DNA of 64,000 bases from Pseudomonadota bacterium (lineage in GTDB: Bacteria > Pseudomonadota > Gammaproteobacteria > Steroidobacterales > Steroidobacteraceae). Positions 1 to 10,791 of this stretch are shown here, in pieces (positions within the stretch are counted from its first letter, which is position 1; each line of letters starts with the position of its first letter). The stretch covers positions 682,001-746,000 of the forward strand of contig JAFEDU010000002.1 of assembly GCA_018241425.1 (NCBI GenBank). The letters are read 5' to 3'. A program made the translations under genes and the position numbers. A model generated the notes under the pieces. It saw only the letters and a program-made list of their open reading frames with translations, did no database searches and was not told where the DNA came from.

Positions 1-1
1 C

Positions 2-1771
2 GTGATCACCCCCGAGGCGCAGCTGGCGCTCCCGGAAGTGAAGCTCGGGCTCCTGCCCGGGGCGGGAGGCACACAACGCCTGCCGCGGGTGGTGGGAATC
101 GAGCGTGCACTCAGCATGATCGTCTCGGGCAACCCCGTCTCCGGGCGCGACCTGCGGGGCACGGCGCTGCCGGATGCGATCGCGGAGGGTGACCTGCGGA
201 GCGCGGCGCTGGAGTTCGCGCGCGGGCTCATCGCGGAGGGTCGTGGCCCGCGGCGTGTGCGCGACCTCAAGATCCCGGAAGCCAACGCGGAAGCCCTGGT
301 GCAGTTCGCGCGGACCGCGGTCAAGGCCGCGGCCGGGCCGTTCCCGGCACCGCCGGCGTGCGTGGAGGCCCTCGCTGCCGCGGTGCGCGAGCCTTTCGAG
401 GGCGGGCTGCGGCGCGAGCGCGAGCTGTTCGTCAATCTCATGGCCTCGCCCGAGTCGGCTGCCCTGCGCCACATCTTCCAGGCCGAGCGCGCTGCCTCGC
501 ACATCGAGGGGATCCCCGAGAGCACGCCTGCGCGACCCCTCAACCGCGTCGGCGTCATCGGTGCGGGGACCATGGGGGGCGGCATCACCATGGCGCTCAT
601 CAACGCCGGCATCCCGGTCGTGCTCCTGGAAAGCACGCAAGCGGCACTGGAGCGTGGCCTTGCCACGATCCGCGGCAACTACCAGGGGCAGATCAAGAAG
701 GGCAAGCTCACGAGCGAGGCACTCGAGAAGCGCCTGGCGCTCATCACGCCCACGCTCGAGTACGAGCCGTTGCACGGAGTCGACCTCGTGATCGAGGCCG
801 TGTTCGAGAAGCTTGAGATCAAGAAGGAAGTGTTCCTCAGGCTGGACGCGGTGGTGCGCGAGGGTGCGATCCTGGCCTCCAATACCTCGGCGCTCAACCT
901 CGACACCATCGCCGGCTTCACACGCAGGCCGCGGGACGTGATCGGGCTGCATTTCTTCAGCCCCGCGAACATCATGCGGCTCCTGGAGGTCGTGCGCGGC
1001 AAGGCGACCGCCGATGACGTCCTGGTGACCGCGATGAGCCTCGCCAAGCGTATCCGCAAGGTCGCGGTCGTCGCCGGCGTGTGCGACGGGTTCATCGGCA
1101 ACCGCATGGTTGCCGGCTACTCCCAGGCGGCGCACGACCTGGTGGTCGCCGGGGCCTCCCCCCAGCAGGTCGACCGGGCGCTTGAGAAGTTTGGCATGGC
1201 CATGGGCCCCCTGCGCATGAACGACCTCGCCGGCCTGGACGTCGGCGCGATGTGGCGCCACCGCCTGGCGGCCGAGAATCCCGACAAGGACTACGCCCAC
1301 GTGACCGACCGCATGGTCGCCGACGGCCGTCATGGCCAGAAGACCGGCGCGGGCTGGTACCTGTACCCGCCCGGCTCGCGTCTCCCTGAGCCCGATCCTA
1401 AAGTCGATGCCTACATCGAGGAGTTCCGCGCCGCGCGGCAGCTCAAGGCACGCCGCGTGAGCGACACCGAGATCGTCGAGCGCTGCATCTACGCTCTCGT
1501 GAACGAGGGGGCGCGGATCGTGGAGGAGCATATTGCGCAGCGCAGTTCCGACATCGACATCGTCTACCTGAACGGCTACGGCTTCCCGCTCTGGAGGGGA
1601 GGGCCGATGTTCCACGCCGACCAGGTGGGGCTTGCGAGCGTCGCCGCGGCGTTGCGCCGGATCGCCGCGACCGCCGGGCCCAATGCGCCGTTCTGGCAGC
1701 CGGCACCGCTGCTCGAGCGGCTCGCCGCGAGCGGGGGCAGCTTCAGCCAGGGCAAGGGAGCCGCAGCATGA
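2..1771 (+). CDS. FadB/FadJ-like enoyl-CoA hydratase / 3-hydroxyacyl-CoA dehydrogenase, 5' truncated by window
   Basis: This is the C-terminal 589 residues of a beta-oxidation multienzyme protein; the gene begins before the window. The first 30 visible residues are the end of the crotonase active site ([20 protein letters not shown]), where the Glu of LPE is the acid/base residue of the family. An NAD-binding 3-hydroxyacyl-CoA dehydrogenase domain follows, with GAGTMGGG at about 187-194, the catalytic-His segment LHFFSPAN further on, and two C-terminal 3HCDH helical domains. The protein hydrates enoyl-CoA and oxidises 3-hydroxyacyl-CoA. The stop overlaps the ATG of the thiolase gene (ATGA), so the two are translationally coupled and together perform the last three beta-oxidation steps. 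The in-frame GTG at position 2 is not the true start. Chain-length or steroid specificity cannot be read from the sequence. Confidence 0.93.
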   Translation: MITPEAQLALPEVKLGLLPGAGGTQRLPRVVGIERALSMIVSGNPVSGRDLRGTALPDAIAEGDLRSAALEFARGLIAEGRGPRRVRDLKIPEANAEALVQFARTAVKAAAGPFPAPPACVEALAAAVREPFEGGLRRERELFVNLMASPESAALRHIFQAERAASHIEGIPESTPARPLNRVGVIGAGTMGGGITMALINAGIPVVLLESTQAALERGLATIRGNYQGQIKKGKLTSEALEKRLALITPTLEYEPLHGVDLVIEAVFEKLEIKKEVFLRLDAVVREGAILASNTSALNLDTIAGFTRRPRDVIGLHFFSPANIMRLLEVVRGKATADDVLVTAMSLAKRIRKVAVVAGVCDGFIGNRMVAGYSQAAHDLVVAGASPQQVDRALEKFGMAMGPLRMNDLAGLDVGAMWRHRLAAENPDKDYAHVTDRMVADGRHGQKTGAGWYLYPPGSRLPEPDPKVDAYIEEFRAARQLKARRVSDTEIVERCIYALVNEGARIVEEHIAQRSSDIDIVYLNGYGFPLWRGGPMFHADQVGLASVAAALRRIAATAGPNAPFWQPAPLLERLAASGGSFSQGKGAAA

Positions 1772-2946
1772 AGGACGCCGTCATCGTTTCCACGGCGCGC
1801 ACCGGGCTTGGCAAGAGCTGGAAGGGCGCCTTCAACATGACCTACGGGGCGACCCTCGGGGCCCACGCCGTGCATCACGCCATCGAGCGCGCCCGCATCG
1901 AGGGTGCCGAGGTCGAGGACGTCATCATGGGGTCCACCTTCGGGGAGGGGACGACCGGCGGGAACATCGCGCGCGCGATCGCACTGCGTGCCGGGCTCCC
2001 GGTCACGACCGCGGGCCTGAGCATCAATCGATTCTGTAGCTCCGGACTGCAGTCGATCGCGCTGGCGGCGCAGCGGGTGATGACCGGCGAGGCGACCGTG
2101 CTGGTCGCGGGGGGACTTGAGAGCATTTCCTGCGTGCAGACCGATGCCAACACGCGGATGCTGTTCGACCCCTGGATCGTCGAGCACAAGCCGACGCTCT
2201 ACTGGACGATGCTGCAGACGGCCGAGACCGTGGCGCAGCGCTACCACATCAGCAAGGAAGCCCAGGATGAGTACGGCGTCCGCAGCCAGCAGCGGGCCGC
2301 CGCGGCGCAGGCCGCAGGACGCTTCCGCGACGAGATCGCGCCGATGACGACCGTCATGGGAGTCGCGGATCCGGCGAGCGGCACGCTCGCGATGCGCGAG
2401 GTGACGATCGACCGTGACGAGGGGATCCGGCCGGATACCACGATCGAGGCGGTCCGGAAGATCCGCCCGGCAACGCCCGGCGGGGTGATCACTGCCGGCA
2501 ACGCGAGCCAGTTCTCCGACGGCTCGAGCGCCTGCGTGGTGATGAGTGCCGAGCGTGCGGCCAGGTCCGGCGCGACCCCGCTCGGGCTGTTCCGTGGCTT
2601 TGCCGTCGCGGGATGCGAGCCGGACGAGATGGGCATAGGACCCATCTACGCCGTGCCGAAACTCCTGAAGCAGGCAGGCGTGCGCATGCAGGACGTCGGC
2701 CTGTGGGAGCTGAACGAGGCATTTGCGTGCCAGGTGATCTATTGCCGCGACCAGCTCGGGATCCCGGATGAGCTACTGAACGTCAACGGAGGCGCCATTG
2801 CCGTGGGACACCCCTACGGGGTGAGCGGCGCGCGCCTGACGGGGCATGCGCTCATCGAGGGCAAGCGCCGTGGCGCGAAGCTGGTCGTGGTCACGATGTG
2901 CATCGGTGGCGGCCAGGGCGCAGCGGGGCTGTTCGAGGTCCTGTAA
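1768..2946 (+). CDS. Acetyl-CoA acyltransferase (3-ketoacyl-CoA thiolase)
   Basis: A 392-residue type II thiolase of normal length that cleaves 3-ketoacyl-CoA to acetyl-CoA and a shortened acyl-CoA. The nucleophilic Cys90 lies in NRFCSSGLQ, the catalytic His is in [11 protein letters not shown] near residue 349, and the second catalytic Cys is in MCIGGGQG near residue 379, so all three active-site elements are present. The ATG overlaps the stop of the upstream FadB-like gene by 4 bp, the usual fadBA-type coupling. Two acyl-CoA dehydrogenases follow on the same strand after 56 bp, completing a beta-oxidation gene set. I leave the symbol blank because several thiolase paralogues (fadA, fadI, steroid-type) share these motifs. 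Confidence 0.94.
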   Translation: MKDAVIVSTARTGLGKSWKGAFNMTYGATLGAHAVHHAIERARIEGAEVEDVIMGSTFGEGTTGGNIARAIALRAGLPVTTAGLSINRFCSSGLQSIALAAQRVMTGEATVLVAGGLESISCVQTDANTRMLFDPWIVEHKPTLYWTMLQTAETVAQRYHISKEAQDEYGVRSQQRAAAAQAAGRFRDEIAPMTTVMGVADPASGTLAMREVTIDRDEGIRPDTTIEAVRKIRPATPGGVITAGNASQFSDGSSACVVMSAERAARSGATPLGLFRGFAVAGCEPDEMGIGPIYAVPKLLKQAGVRMQDVGLWELNEAFACQVIYCRDQLGIPDELLNVNGGAIAVGHPYGVSGARLTGHALIEGKRRGAKLVVVTMCIGGGQGAAGLFEVL

Positions 2947-3002
2947 CCCAAAGGAACGGTGGCCGCGGCCCCGCGGCGCGGACCGCGCATGAAAGACGAG
3001 CG

Positions 3003-4214
<1,212 letters not shown>

Positions 4215-4217
4215 GGC

Positions 4218-5366
4218 ATGGACTTCCGCTACAGCGATGAGCAGCTCGGACTGCAGGAGACCTTGCAGCGCTTCATCGCACGGGACTACACGTTCGAGCA
4301 GCGCCGCACGTTCATGCAGGGTGCGCATGGGTATTCCGAGGCGGCATGGCAACAATACGCCGAGCTCGGCCTCTTGGGCCTGCCGCTTCCGGAGCAGTAC
4401 GGCGGCCTGGGCGGAAGCGCCACCGACGTGATGGTCGTGATGGAGCAGTTCGGCCGCGCGCTGATGCTCGAGCCCTACCTCACCTGCGTAGTGCTGTGCG
4501 GTGGCCTGCTGCGCGATCTGGCCTCGCCGGCGCAGTGTGCGCAGGTGCTGCCTGGCGTATGCGAGGGCAAGACGAAGCTCGCGCTTGCCGCCCACGAGTC
4601 CCGCGGCGGCTATGACCTGGCGGCTATCGCCACGGTGGCGCAGCGCGAGCGATCCGGGTGGGTGGTGAGCGGCCGCAAGCACGTCGTCCTCGATGCGCCC
4701 GGCGCGGATCTCTTCCTGGTGGCCGCCCGCACCGCGGGATCCCCGGGTGATGAATCCGGAATCTCCCTGTTTCTGGTCGCGAAGGATGCGGCGGGCCTCG
4801 TGATGGAGCCGTATGCAACGCAGTCCGGGTCACGGGCTGCGGACCTGGCCTTCGAGCGGGTCACCCTGCCGGCCCAGGCGCTCATCGGCACGGCCGGTGC
4901 GGCACTGCCGGCGATCGAGCGTGCCGTGGACGAGGCCTGCGCAGCCCTCTGCGCCGAGGCGCTTGGGGCCGCGGCGGCCCTCAACGAGGCGACGCTGGCG
5001 TACCTCAAGTCCCGCAAGCAGTTTGGCGTGCCGATCGGCATGTTCCAGGCGCTGCAGCACCGGATGGCGGACATGTACGTGGCGGAGGAGCAACTGCGTT
5101 CGATGGCCATCGTCGCGGCCGCGCATGCCCGCGAGGCCGATGCGGCGGTGCGCACGCGCACGGTCGCTGCCGCCAAGGCCTACGTCGGGGGAGCCGCACG
5201 CTTCATCGGCCAGCAGGCGGTGCAGCTGCACGGCGGCATGGGTGTCGTCGACGAGCACATTGTCAGCCACTACTTCAAGCGGCTGTCGATGATCGAGATG
5301 AGCTTCGGCGACTCGGACCACTTTCTGGCCCGGTTCAGCGACTCACTCCTCGCCGCTTCGTCCTGA
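4218..5366 (+). CDS. Acyl-CoA dehydrogenase (divergent partner subunit)
   Basis: A 382-residue acyl-CoA dehydrogenase-fold protein starting MDFRYSDEQLGLQETLQRF. The C-terminal domain is recognisable (KSRKQFGVPIGMFQALQHRMADMYVAEE and QLHGGMGVVDEH), but the extreme C-terminus reads SMIEMSFGDSDHFLARF instead of the Y-[EA]-G-[TS]-x-E-I-Q motif. The upstream gene has that motif in modified form, as expected if the two chains divide FAD binding and catalysis. It starts 3 bp after the previous stop and is the last gene of the (+) run; the sensor kinase converges on it after 16 bp. The substrate is unknown. The family assignment is firm and the subunit role is inferred from context. Confidence 0.88.
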   Translation: MDFRYSDEQLGLQETLQRFIARDYTFEQRRTFMQGAHGYSEAAWQQYAELGLLGLPLPEQYGGLGGSATDVMVVMEQFGRALMLEPYLTCVVLCGGLLRDLASPAQCAQVLPGVCEGKTKLALAAHESRGGYDLAAIATVAQRERSGWVVSGRKHVVLDAPGADLFLVAARTAGSPGDESGISLFLVAKDAAGLVMEPYATQSGSRAADLAFERVTLPAQALIGTAGAALPAIERAVDEACAALCAEALGAAAALNEATLAYLKSRKQFGVPIGMFQALQHRMADMYVAEEQLRSMAIVAAAHAREADAAVRTRTVAAAKAYVGGAARFIGQQAVQLHGGMGVVDEHIVSHYFKRLSMIEMSFGDSDHFLARFSDSLLAASS

Positions 5367-5382
5367 AAGCGCCGGGGGCTCG

Positions 5383-6396
5383 CTAGGATTCGCGGATGGT
5401 GAGGACGGCGAGGACCGTGCTCGCGTGCTGGGAGAGCTGTAAGGTCGCGCTGCGTGGCAGCAGTGCGCTCACGAGATCGAGGCCGTCGTGAATATGGCGG
5501 CGTTCCTCCCGCGAGAATCCAACGGGCAGTAGTGCCGGCGTATTGCTGATCGCCAGCTCGGTGCCGGCATCAAAGTCTTTCAGACTAACCTCGATCTGGG
5601 CGTCTTCGCAGCGCTCGGTATGTTTCATGGCATTCATCAGCAGCTCGCCGACGATCAGCGCCAGGGGGATCGCGTCCTCCTCGGTGAGCAGCAGGTCACG
5701 CTTCGCGCCAACCGAAATGTCGATGGGGATTGGAGACTCCGTTCGCATGCCGAGGACGGTGTGGCGCACAATCTCCAGAAAGCGCAGCGGCTGGTCACGC
5801 TCCCGCGTCAGTAGGCAGTGGACGGCCGCAATGGAGGCGACGCGACCGACGGCGGCGTCGATGGCGCTCTCGTACGGTTCCCGGGCGTCCTTCATGCCGC
5901 GCAGCAGCCCGATCAGACCCTGCAGCTGATTCTTGATGCGATGGTGCGCCTCGCGGACCAGGGTGCGGGCGAGGGCTCGCTCCTGCTCAAGGCGCGCGGC
6001 CTGCTCCTTCTTGCGCTGGGTCACGTCCTCCGCGAACAGGCCGATGCGACGGACCTCGCCGTCAAGGTTACGCAGGGGAACCAGGACGAGGTTCCACCAG
6101 CGCCCGAAACGCCAGATTTCCCCTTCGGTGCTAGTCCCGGTGGCGATCACGGCGGACAGGTAGTCCAGGCTCTTGGGCGTGTCTTCGCGCGCGACCAGCA
6201 GTGGGCAGAATTTGCCGGGCGCGAAATCGCCATTGTCGTCGAAGATCCGCGTCGCGGCCTGATTTGCCTGAACGATCTGCCCCGTCGCCGTTAGGAGCAC
6301 TACTGGGTGACCGATCTCATCCAGCACCGCCTGGAGGGTGTCGATGGATGTCGACGAGGCGGATAACGGGACCGGAGTGCTCCCAGTCTGCATCAT
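5383..6396 (-). CDS. PAS / HisKA_2-type sensor kinase paired with ANTAR regulator
   Basis: A 337-residue soluble kinase with no membrane segment. Residues about 15-130 form a PAS-like sensor domain. The HisKA_2 phosphoacceptor motif EAHHRIKNQLQ follows, with His152 the likely phosphorylated residue. The HATPase domain has a good N-box (GELLMNAMKHT), but where the D-x-G-x-G ATP-binding G1 box should be the sequence reads AISNTPALLP, so the ADP-contacting Asp is missing. The ATG overlaps the stop of the ANTAR response-regulator gene (ATGATG/ATGA), so the two form a pair. HisKA_2 kinases paired with ANTAR antiterminators are known, for example EutW/EutV. The signal is unknown, and the degenerate G1 box leaves kinase activity in doubt. 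Confidence 0.85.
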   Translation of the reverse strand: MMQTGSTPVPLSASSTSIDTLQAVLDEIGHPVVLLTATGQIVQANQAATRIFDDNGDFAPGKFCPLLVAREDTPKSLDYLSAVIATGTSTEGEIWRFGRWWNLVLVPLRNLDGEVRRIGLFAEDVTQRKKEQAARLEQERALARTLVREAHHRIKNQLQGLIGLLRGMKDAREPYESAIDAAVGRVASIAAVHCLLTRERDQPLRFLEIVRHTVLGMRTESPIPIDISVGAKRDLLLTEEDAIPLALIVGELLMNAMKHTERCEDAQIEVSLKDFDAGTELAISNTPALLPVGFSREERRHIHDGLDLVSALLPRSATLQLSQHASTVLAVLTIRES

Positions 6397-7142
6397 GTCG
6401 AGTCTTGCCTCCCCTTGCTCCCCTGGCTCTTCAGCGCGTTGAGGATCCGTGCCGAGGCGTCACTCGCGCTCAGGAGCTCGACGGCGACGTCTTCCAGGCG
6501 CCGGCGGGTCGCGCGCGCATGCGAACGTAGCCGCTCCAGCGCCTCGTCCTGGTTGACTTGCAGCTTCTCCATCAGGATCCCCACGGCGGTACTGATGTTT
6601 CTGCCGATCTGGAGGGCCGTTGCGAGCTGGCCGGCCTGCTTCTTGAGCGTCTGCATCTCTCCGGCTCGCTGCAGCGCGGTGCGCACGGCCGGGAGCAGCT
6701 GATCCGTGTCGATGGGCTTGACGAGGAAGCAGATCGCGCCGGCGGCGATCGCCTCGCGAACGATGGCCTCATCGCTATGCGCAGAAAGGAACATGACCGA
6801 GATGCCGCGGCTGGCCGCGCGGCGCGCGAAGTCCACGCCCGACATGTGCGGCATGTTGTGATCGACGATTGCGAGCGCCGGCTTTTCCTGCTCGCACAGC
6901 TCCAGCGCGTGAGCGCCGTCGAATGCTTCGAGTACCGCGTACCCTGCAGAACGCAGCACGCGCCCCATGGTCGCAACGATCAGCGGATCGTCGTCGGCGA
7001 TGAGCAACGGTACCCGCTGCGCGTCTTCGGTCGGTTCGTTGGGATCGTTGGACGCCGAATGGGGCAGCGCTGCCGATGGGAGTGCAGTGGCCGTCTGTCT
7101 CAAATCGCGGGCACTACCCGCAGAACCTTTTGCGCCCGACAT
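6393..7142 (-). CDS. Response regulator with ANTAR RNA-binding output domain
   Basis: A 249-residue two-domain regulator. The receiver domain begins at LLIADDDPLIVATMGRV and contains the phosphoacceptor Asp in AIVDHNMPHMSG. After a short coiled linker (KQAGQLATALQIGRNIS) the C-terminal ANTAR domain reads AVGILMEKLQVNQDEALERLRSHARATRRRLEDVA. ANTAR domains bind paired RNA hairpins and prevent transcription termination, so this is probably a post-initiation regulator. I chose the ATG at 7142 because an AGGAAG sequence lies just upstream; an in-frame ATG at 7172 adds 10 residues but has no visible ribosome-binding site. It overlaps the kinase gene downstream by 4 bp. The regulated transcript is not evident in this window. 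Confidence 0.88.
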   Translation of the reverse strand: MSGAKGSAGSARDLRQTATALPSAALPHSASNDPNEPTEDAQRVPLLIADDDPLIVATMGRVLRSAGYAVLEAFDGAHALELCEQEKPALAIVDHNMPHMSGVDFARRAASRGISVMFLSAHSDEAIVREAIAAGAICFLVKPIDTDQLLPAVRTALQRAGEMQTLKKQAGQLATALQIGRNISTAVGILMEKLQVNQDEALERLRSHARATRRRLEDVAVELLSASDASARILNALKSQGSKGRQDST

Positions 7143-7526
7143 GCGCTTCCTACGAATTAGGCCTACCGGCATGCGGCATTCAACTCTGCCGTTGTCGGTC
7201 CGAGCTGCCGGGCGGGCTTACTGCCAGCGCGGCGTGACTCGTGGGGACGTTCCGCAGGTTCAGGGCGGAGAGGTTTAGCAGTTCACCAGTGCCAGAGCTT
7301 GGAAAACCTCAGTGCCCAGCTCACGGGTGTCAACCTTAATTAACGTCAAGCTAAAGTCAATACGGAAATCCTGTATTGCGCGCAGGTATTTTTGCTGCAC
7401 TCGCAACATTTAGCACTGATGTCTCACGTGAAATATCGGAAGGCTGCGGCGCAACATGCGCACGCATCGCGAGTGCTTGGATCAATATACTGTAATGGAT
7501 TGTCGCTTTACGTCGCCGCGATTCAA
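7143..7526. other. Intergenic region upstream of the ANTAR regulator
   Basis: About 380 bp lie between the cheB stop and the ANTAR regulator start. No frame looks protein-coding. The stretch 7330-7440 is clearly more A+T-rich than its surroundings and includes TTAATTAA and several TTGAC words on the minus strand, so it is the likely promoter region for the regulator-kinase operon. I looked for paired hairpins with six-base loops that an ANTAR protein could bind and found none I would defend. Confidence 0.4.
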
Positions 7527-8657
7527 CTACGCGTTGGGTTCGCGGGTGATGTCGAGCTGATCCGCCAGCGAGCGCAGGCGGGATGAGATTGCAGGCAGAG
7601 GCAACACTTCGGCTGCAGCGCCCAACTCAACCGCTTCACCGGGCATTCCCCACACGACGCTGGTCTGCTCGTCTTGTGCGATTGTCGGACTGCCGGCATC
7701 TCGCATCTCCTTCAGCCCGAGCGCGCCATCCTTCCCCATGCCGGTGAGGAGCACGCCGATCGCATTCGGGCCTGCCTGCTGGGCGACCGAACGGAAGAGT
7801 ACGTCCACCGCAGGCTTGTGCCGGTTGACCGGCAATCCATCATCGAGGCGACAGACGTAGCGCGCACCGCTGCGCACGACGAGCAGGTGCTGGTCGCCCG
7901 GGGCGATGTAGACGTGACCCGGGAGAATCTGCTGGCCATCCTCGGCTTCGCACACGGACATCTGGCAGCACGTATTCATTCGCTTTGCGAATGCCGTACT
8001 GAACGCCTTGGGGATGTGCTGCGTGATCACGATACCGGGGCTGTCGGCGGGCATGCCGACGAGGACATCCTTGATCGCTTCGGTGCCGCCCGTGGAGGCC
8101 CCGATCGCGATCAGGCGGTCGGTTGTCCTGAATACGCCCGGCTGGCTGCTCTTGGCGATGATCGCGTCCGCGCTGTATTTCGGGTCGACGGTACGGGCGG
8201 GTGGGGGGGTCGAGCCGGCCCGCACCCGCGCCGCGGCTGCCGTTTTGACTTTTGCGATGAGGTCCTCGCGATAGTCGGATAGCGTTGCCGCGAGATCCAC
8301 TTTCGGCTTCGGAAGGTAGTCGACTGCGCCGATCGCCAGGGCTTCGAGCGCGATCTCCGCGCCATGCTGGGTCAGGGACGAAACCATGATCACCGGCATC
8401 GGACGCAGCCGCATGAGGTTGCGCAGGAACGTCAGTCCGTCCATCCGCGGCATCTCAACGTCCAGGGTCACGACGTCCGGGCTGAGGTCTTTGATCTTCT
8501 CCCGTGCCGCGAAGGCATCCGATGCCGTGCCCACGATCTCGATGGCGGGATCCGTACTCAGGAGATCCGACAACAGGCGGCGGACGAGGGCGGAGTCGTC
8601 AATCACCAGGACCCGGATGGACTGCTGCGGGCTGCGTTGGGGAAGTCCGGCATTCAT
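7527..8657 (-). CDS. cheB: CheB protein-glutamate methylesterase / glutamine deamidase
   Basis: A 376-residue CheB. The N-terminal receiver domain starts at [15 protein letters not shown], with phosphoacceptor Asp66 in [14 protein letters not shown] proline-rich linker around 145-175 leads to the methylesterase domain, whose catalytic triad is visible as Ser188 in GASTGGTEA, His214 in ITQHIPKAF and the Asp in [10 protein letters not shown]. CheB removes methyl groups from chemoreceptor glutamates and, when phosphorylated, resets receptor sensitivity. It is the last gene of the chemotaxis run: its ATG follows the cheD TAA directly (TAAATG). No xWxxF-binding feature can be assigned by eye, although the cluster's receptor has such a tail. 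Confidence 0.97.
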   Translation of the reverse strand: MNAGLPQRSPQQSIRVLVIDDSALVRRLLSDLLSTDPAIEIVGTASDAFAAREKIKDLSPDVVTLDVEMPRMDGLTFLRNLMRLRPMPVIMVSSLTQHGAEIALEALAIGAVDYLPKPKVDLAATLSDYREDLIAKVKTAAAARVRAGSTPPPARTVDPKYSADAIIAKSSQPGVFRTTDRLIAIGASTGGTEAIKDVLVGMPADSPGIVITQHIPKAFSTAFAKRMNTCCQMSVCEAEDGQQILPGHVYIAPGDQHLLVVRSGARYVCRLDDGLPVNRHKPAVDVLFRSVAQQAGPNAIGVLLTGMGKDGALGLKEMRDAGSPTIAQDEQTSVVWGMPGEAVELGAAAEVLPLPAISSRLRSLADQLDITREPNA

Positions 8658-9314
8658 TTAGAACAGCTCCACCTCGCCGGTCGTCTGCTGCTGGACCGGC
8701 AGGCTACGGAGGTACTCACGCTCGCGGTCACCAATTCGTGAGCCGGCCAGGGAGCGCAGGTGGCGCACCCGTACCTTGCCGGTGGCGGGAAAATAGACGA
8801 TCGAGCGAGGGAAGACGTCGCCGACGTCCTCGGCCACCGCGCGCAGGCCCTCGGCCGCGAGCCACGCATGCGCAAAGTCGATGTTGCGCCGACCGACATC
8901 GGTCAGGGACGCCAGGATCCGGCCTCCGCCGAACAGCTTCACCTCGAGCCGGTCCCGCTTTCCGCCGAGCTTCATCAGGTCGTTGACCAGCTGCTCCATG
9001 GCATACGCGCCGTAGCGGGTGGCGAGGCCGGCCACAGGATCCATCCATTCGCTGCGCCCCTGAGAGGTGTCCTCGTGCAGCATGAAGTGGTTCATGCCGC
9101 CGACGCCCGCGTGCGGGTCGCGCATGCAGGCGGAAATGCACGAGCCCAGCACGGTGGTAATCGCTTCGTCGTGCGCGGTGACGAAGTACTCGCCGGGCAG
9201 GATCTTGGCGCACCAGCGCTCGATGCGTGTGTCCCAGCGTCGTTGGATCTTCTCGAAGCCCGGGGCGGCGGTCGGTGCTCCGGCGGGGGCGAGTGAGGCC
9301 AGGTAGCCGCTCAT
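8658..9314 (-). CDS. cheD: CheD receptor glutamine deamidase with -EVELF C-terminal tail
   Basis: A 218-residue CheD, longer than the minimal family because of an N-terminal stretch of about 35 residues and a C-terminal extension. The start ATG (MSGYLASLAP) overlaps the cheR stop by 4 bp; longer in-frame starts would run into cheR. Catalytic Cys59 is in TVLGSCISACM and the His is in GGMNHFMLHED. CheD deamidates glutamines in chemoreceptors and in some bacteria partners with CheC phosphatases. The protein ends TTGEVELF, nearly the same tail as the CheZ-like protein encoded two genes upstream (GSVELF). No cheC is present in the window, and CheZ is present instead. Confidence 0.95.
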   Translation of the reverse strand: MSGYLASLAPAGAPTAAPGFEKIQRRWDTRIERWCAKILPGEYFVTAHDEAITTVLGSCISACMRDPHAGVGGMNHFMLHEDTSQGRSEWMDPVAGLATRYGAYAMEQLVNDLMKLGGKRDRLEVKLFGGGRILASLTDVGRRNIDFAHAWLAAEGLRAVAEDVGDVFPRSIVYFPATGKVRVRHLRSLAGSRIGDREREYLRSLPVQQQTTGEVELF

Positions 9315-10186
9315 GTCTGGGTCCGCCGATAGGTCGTCCGCCCGATCAGGCTGTAGTCGTTGCTTACGCGGAAGAGTGACTCGGAGTGCCCGATGAAGAG
9401 AGTCGCGCCGCCGCGCTGCAGCTTCGCTATGCGCGCAAAAAGCTCGCGCTGGGTCGGCTTGTCGAAATAAATCACCACATTGCGGCAGAAGATCACCTCG
9501 ATCGGTCCCGTCATCGGGAAGGGCTCCATGAGGTTCAGTCTCTTGAACGTCACCAGGCGCGCAAGGTCTGCCGAAATGGATTGGCTCTCGGCATCGTGCG
9601 GGCGGAAGTGCACTGAACGCCGGCGGGGGGAGAGCCCCGCGAGCTGGTTCTGGCGATATACGCCGTTGCGAGCCGTAGCGAGGACGTTCGAATCCAGGTC
9701 CGTGGCGAGGATGCGGATGTCCCGGCGCTGCCAGTCGGGGAGTGCCTCGGCCACCGTCATCGCGATCGAATACGGCTCTTCCCCTGTCGAGCATGCGGCA
9801 GACCAGATGCGCAGCCGAGGCCCTGGGCAGGTAGTGCTGGCAAGCGGAGCGAGCACCTCGCTCTTCAGGTAGTCGAAGTGATGGGACTCCCGGAAGAATG
9901 AGGTCAGGTTCGTGGTCAGGGAATTGCAGAAGGCGACGTATTCGTCGGCATCTCCCGCGTTCAGGAGCTCCAGATACTCCTGAAAGGAGTTCATGCCGAG
10001 CTCACGGATGCGGCGGGCCAGCCGGCCCTGTACCAGTTCTCGCTTGGATGGGGACAGATTGATGCCGCTGAGGCGCTTGATGAGGCTGCACACGGAAGTG
10101 AAATCGGCATCGCTGATCGCCAGCCGCGGCGCTCCGCCATACGCGGCGGCCGGCCCCGGATGCGGGGGAGATGCGGTTGCGGCCAT
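9311..10186 (-). CDS. cheR: CheR chemoreceptor methyltransferase
   Basis: A 291-residue SAM-dependent methyltransferase that methylates receptor glutamates. It has the N-terminal helical CheR domain (FTSVCSLIKRLSGINLSPSKRELVQGRLARRI), the SAM-binding segment LRIWSAACSTGEEPYS and the family signature VIFCRNVVIYFDKPTQ. The start ATG shares one base with the upstream stop (TGATG) and the stop overlaps cheD, so it is translationally coupled on both sides. The receptor encoded upstream ends in DWKEF, matching the xWxxF tether that CheR proteins bind through a beta-subdomain; I cannot verify the complementary site by eye. Length and motifs are normal. Confidence 0.97.
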   Translation of the reverse strand: MAATASPPHPGPAAAYGGAPRLAISDADFTSVCSLIKRLSGINLSPSKRELVQGRLARRIRELGMNSFQEYLELLNAGDADEYVAFCNSLTTNLTSFFRESHHFDYLKSEVLAPLASTTCPGPRLRIWSAACSTGEEPYSIAMTVAEALPDWQRRDIRILATDLDSNVLATARNGVYRQNQLAGLSPRRRSVHFRPHDAESQSISADLARLVTFKRLNLMEPFPMTGPIEVIFCRNVVIYFDKPTQRELFARIAKLQRGGATLFIGHSESLFRVSNDYSLIGRTTYRRTQT

Positions 10187-10791
10187 CAGAAGAGCTCCAC
10201 GCTGCCCTCCGCGTCATAGACGGCGGGCGCAGGCGTTGAAGCGCACTGGACCGGCTCCAGGGGCGGCAGGATCAGGTCGAGCAGCTCGCGCTGCGCATCG
10301 GAGATGAGGCGGCCGCGCAAGCGCTGGCGCATCAGTTCCCAGGCGTGGCGCTCCAGGCCCTCCGGGCTCCAGTCCACCGGCGCCGAAGGCAAGCCGATGC
10401 TGTCGCCGATGTACTCGGCGATGGTCGACAGGAACCCGCACACGTGGGTGACGTGCTGGGACAGCCGGTCGAAGAACTGCAGCGACTCTATGCAGCGGGA
10501 CAGGTGGTCCTGTCGCAGGCCGTGGAGCGCGCCGGCCTGATGGGCCTCAGGTCGGCGCTCGGCCTCGGAGATCGCCATCATTGATTCGCCGAGAGACTCG
10601 GCGGGCACCCGTGCCTCGCGCAGCGCCAGCTCGAGCTGGCAGGAGGCCGCGGCTACTGCGCGCGCCGCCTCGAGCAGACGCTCGCTCTGGCTTCCACCAA
10701 GCGCGCGCAGCCTAAGCCCGGTTGCCGTGGAGTCCGGAGGCGGTGCGTCGCGCAGGCTCGGATCCTTCGCTGCGGGCATCTCTCGCTTCAT
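10186..10791 (-). CDS. Unrecognised chemotaxis-operon protein with CheZ-like DxxxQ motif and -SVELF tail
   Basis: A 201-residue protein that I do not recognise as a named family. It looks all-helical and is soluble, with no signal or membrane segment. Residues 100-120 read CIESLQFFDRLSQHVTHVCGF, in which Asp108 and Gln112 have the D-x3-Q spacing and hydrophobic context of the CheZ catalytic helix; the true CheZ of this cluster has [10 protein letters not shown]. It ends GSVELF, close to the CheD end GEVELF. It lies between a single-domain CheY and CheR, overlapping cheR by one base and starting 43 bp after cheY2. A response-regulator phosphatase acting on the adjacent CheY2 would fit, but this is inference from a short motif and position. 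Confidence 0.7.
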   Translation of the reverse strand: MKREMPAAKDPSLRDAPPPDSTATGLRLRALGGSQSERLLEAARAVAAASCQLELALREARVPAESLGESMMAISEAERRPEAHQAGALHGLRQDHLSRCIESLQFFDRLSQHVTHVCGFLSTIAEYIGDSIGLPSAPVDWSPEGLERHAWELMRQRLRGRLISDAQRELLDLILPPLEPVQCASTPAPAVYDAEGSVELF

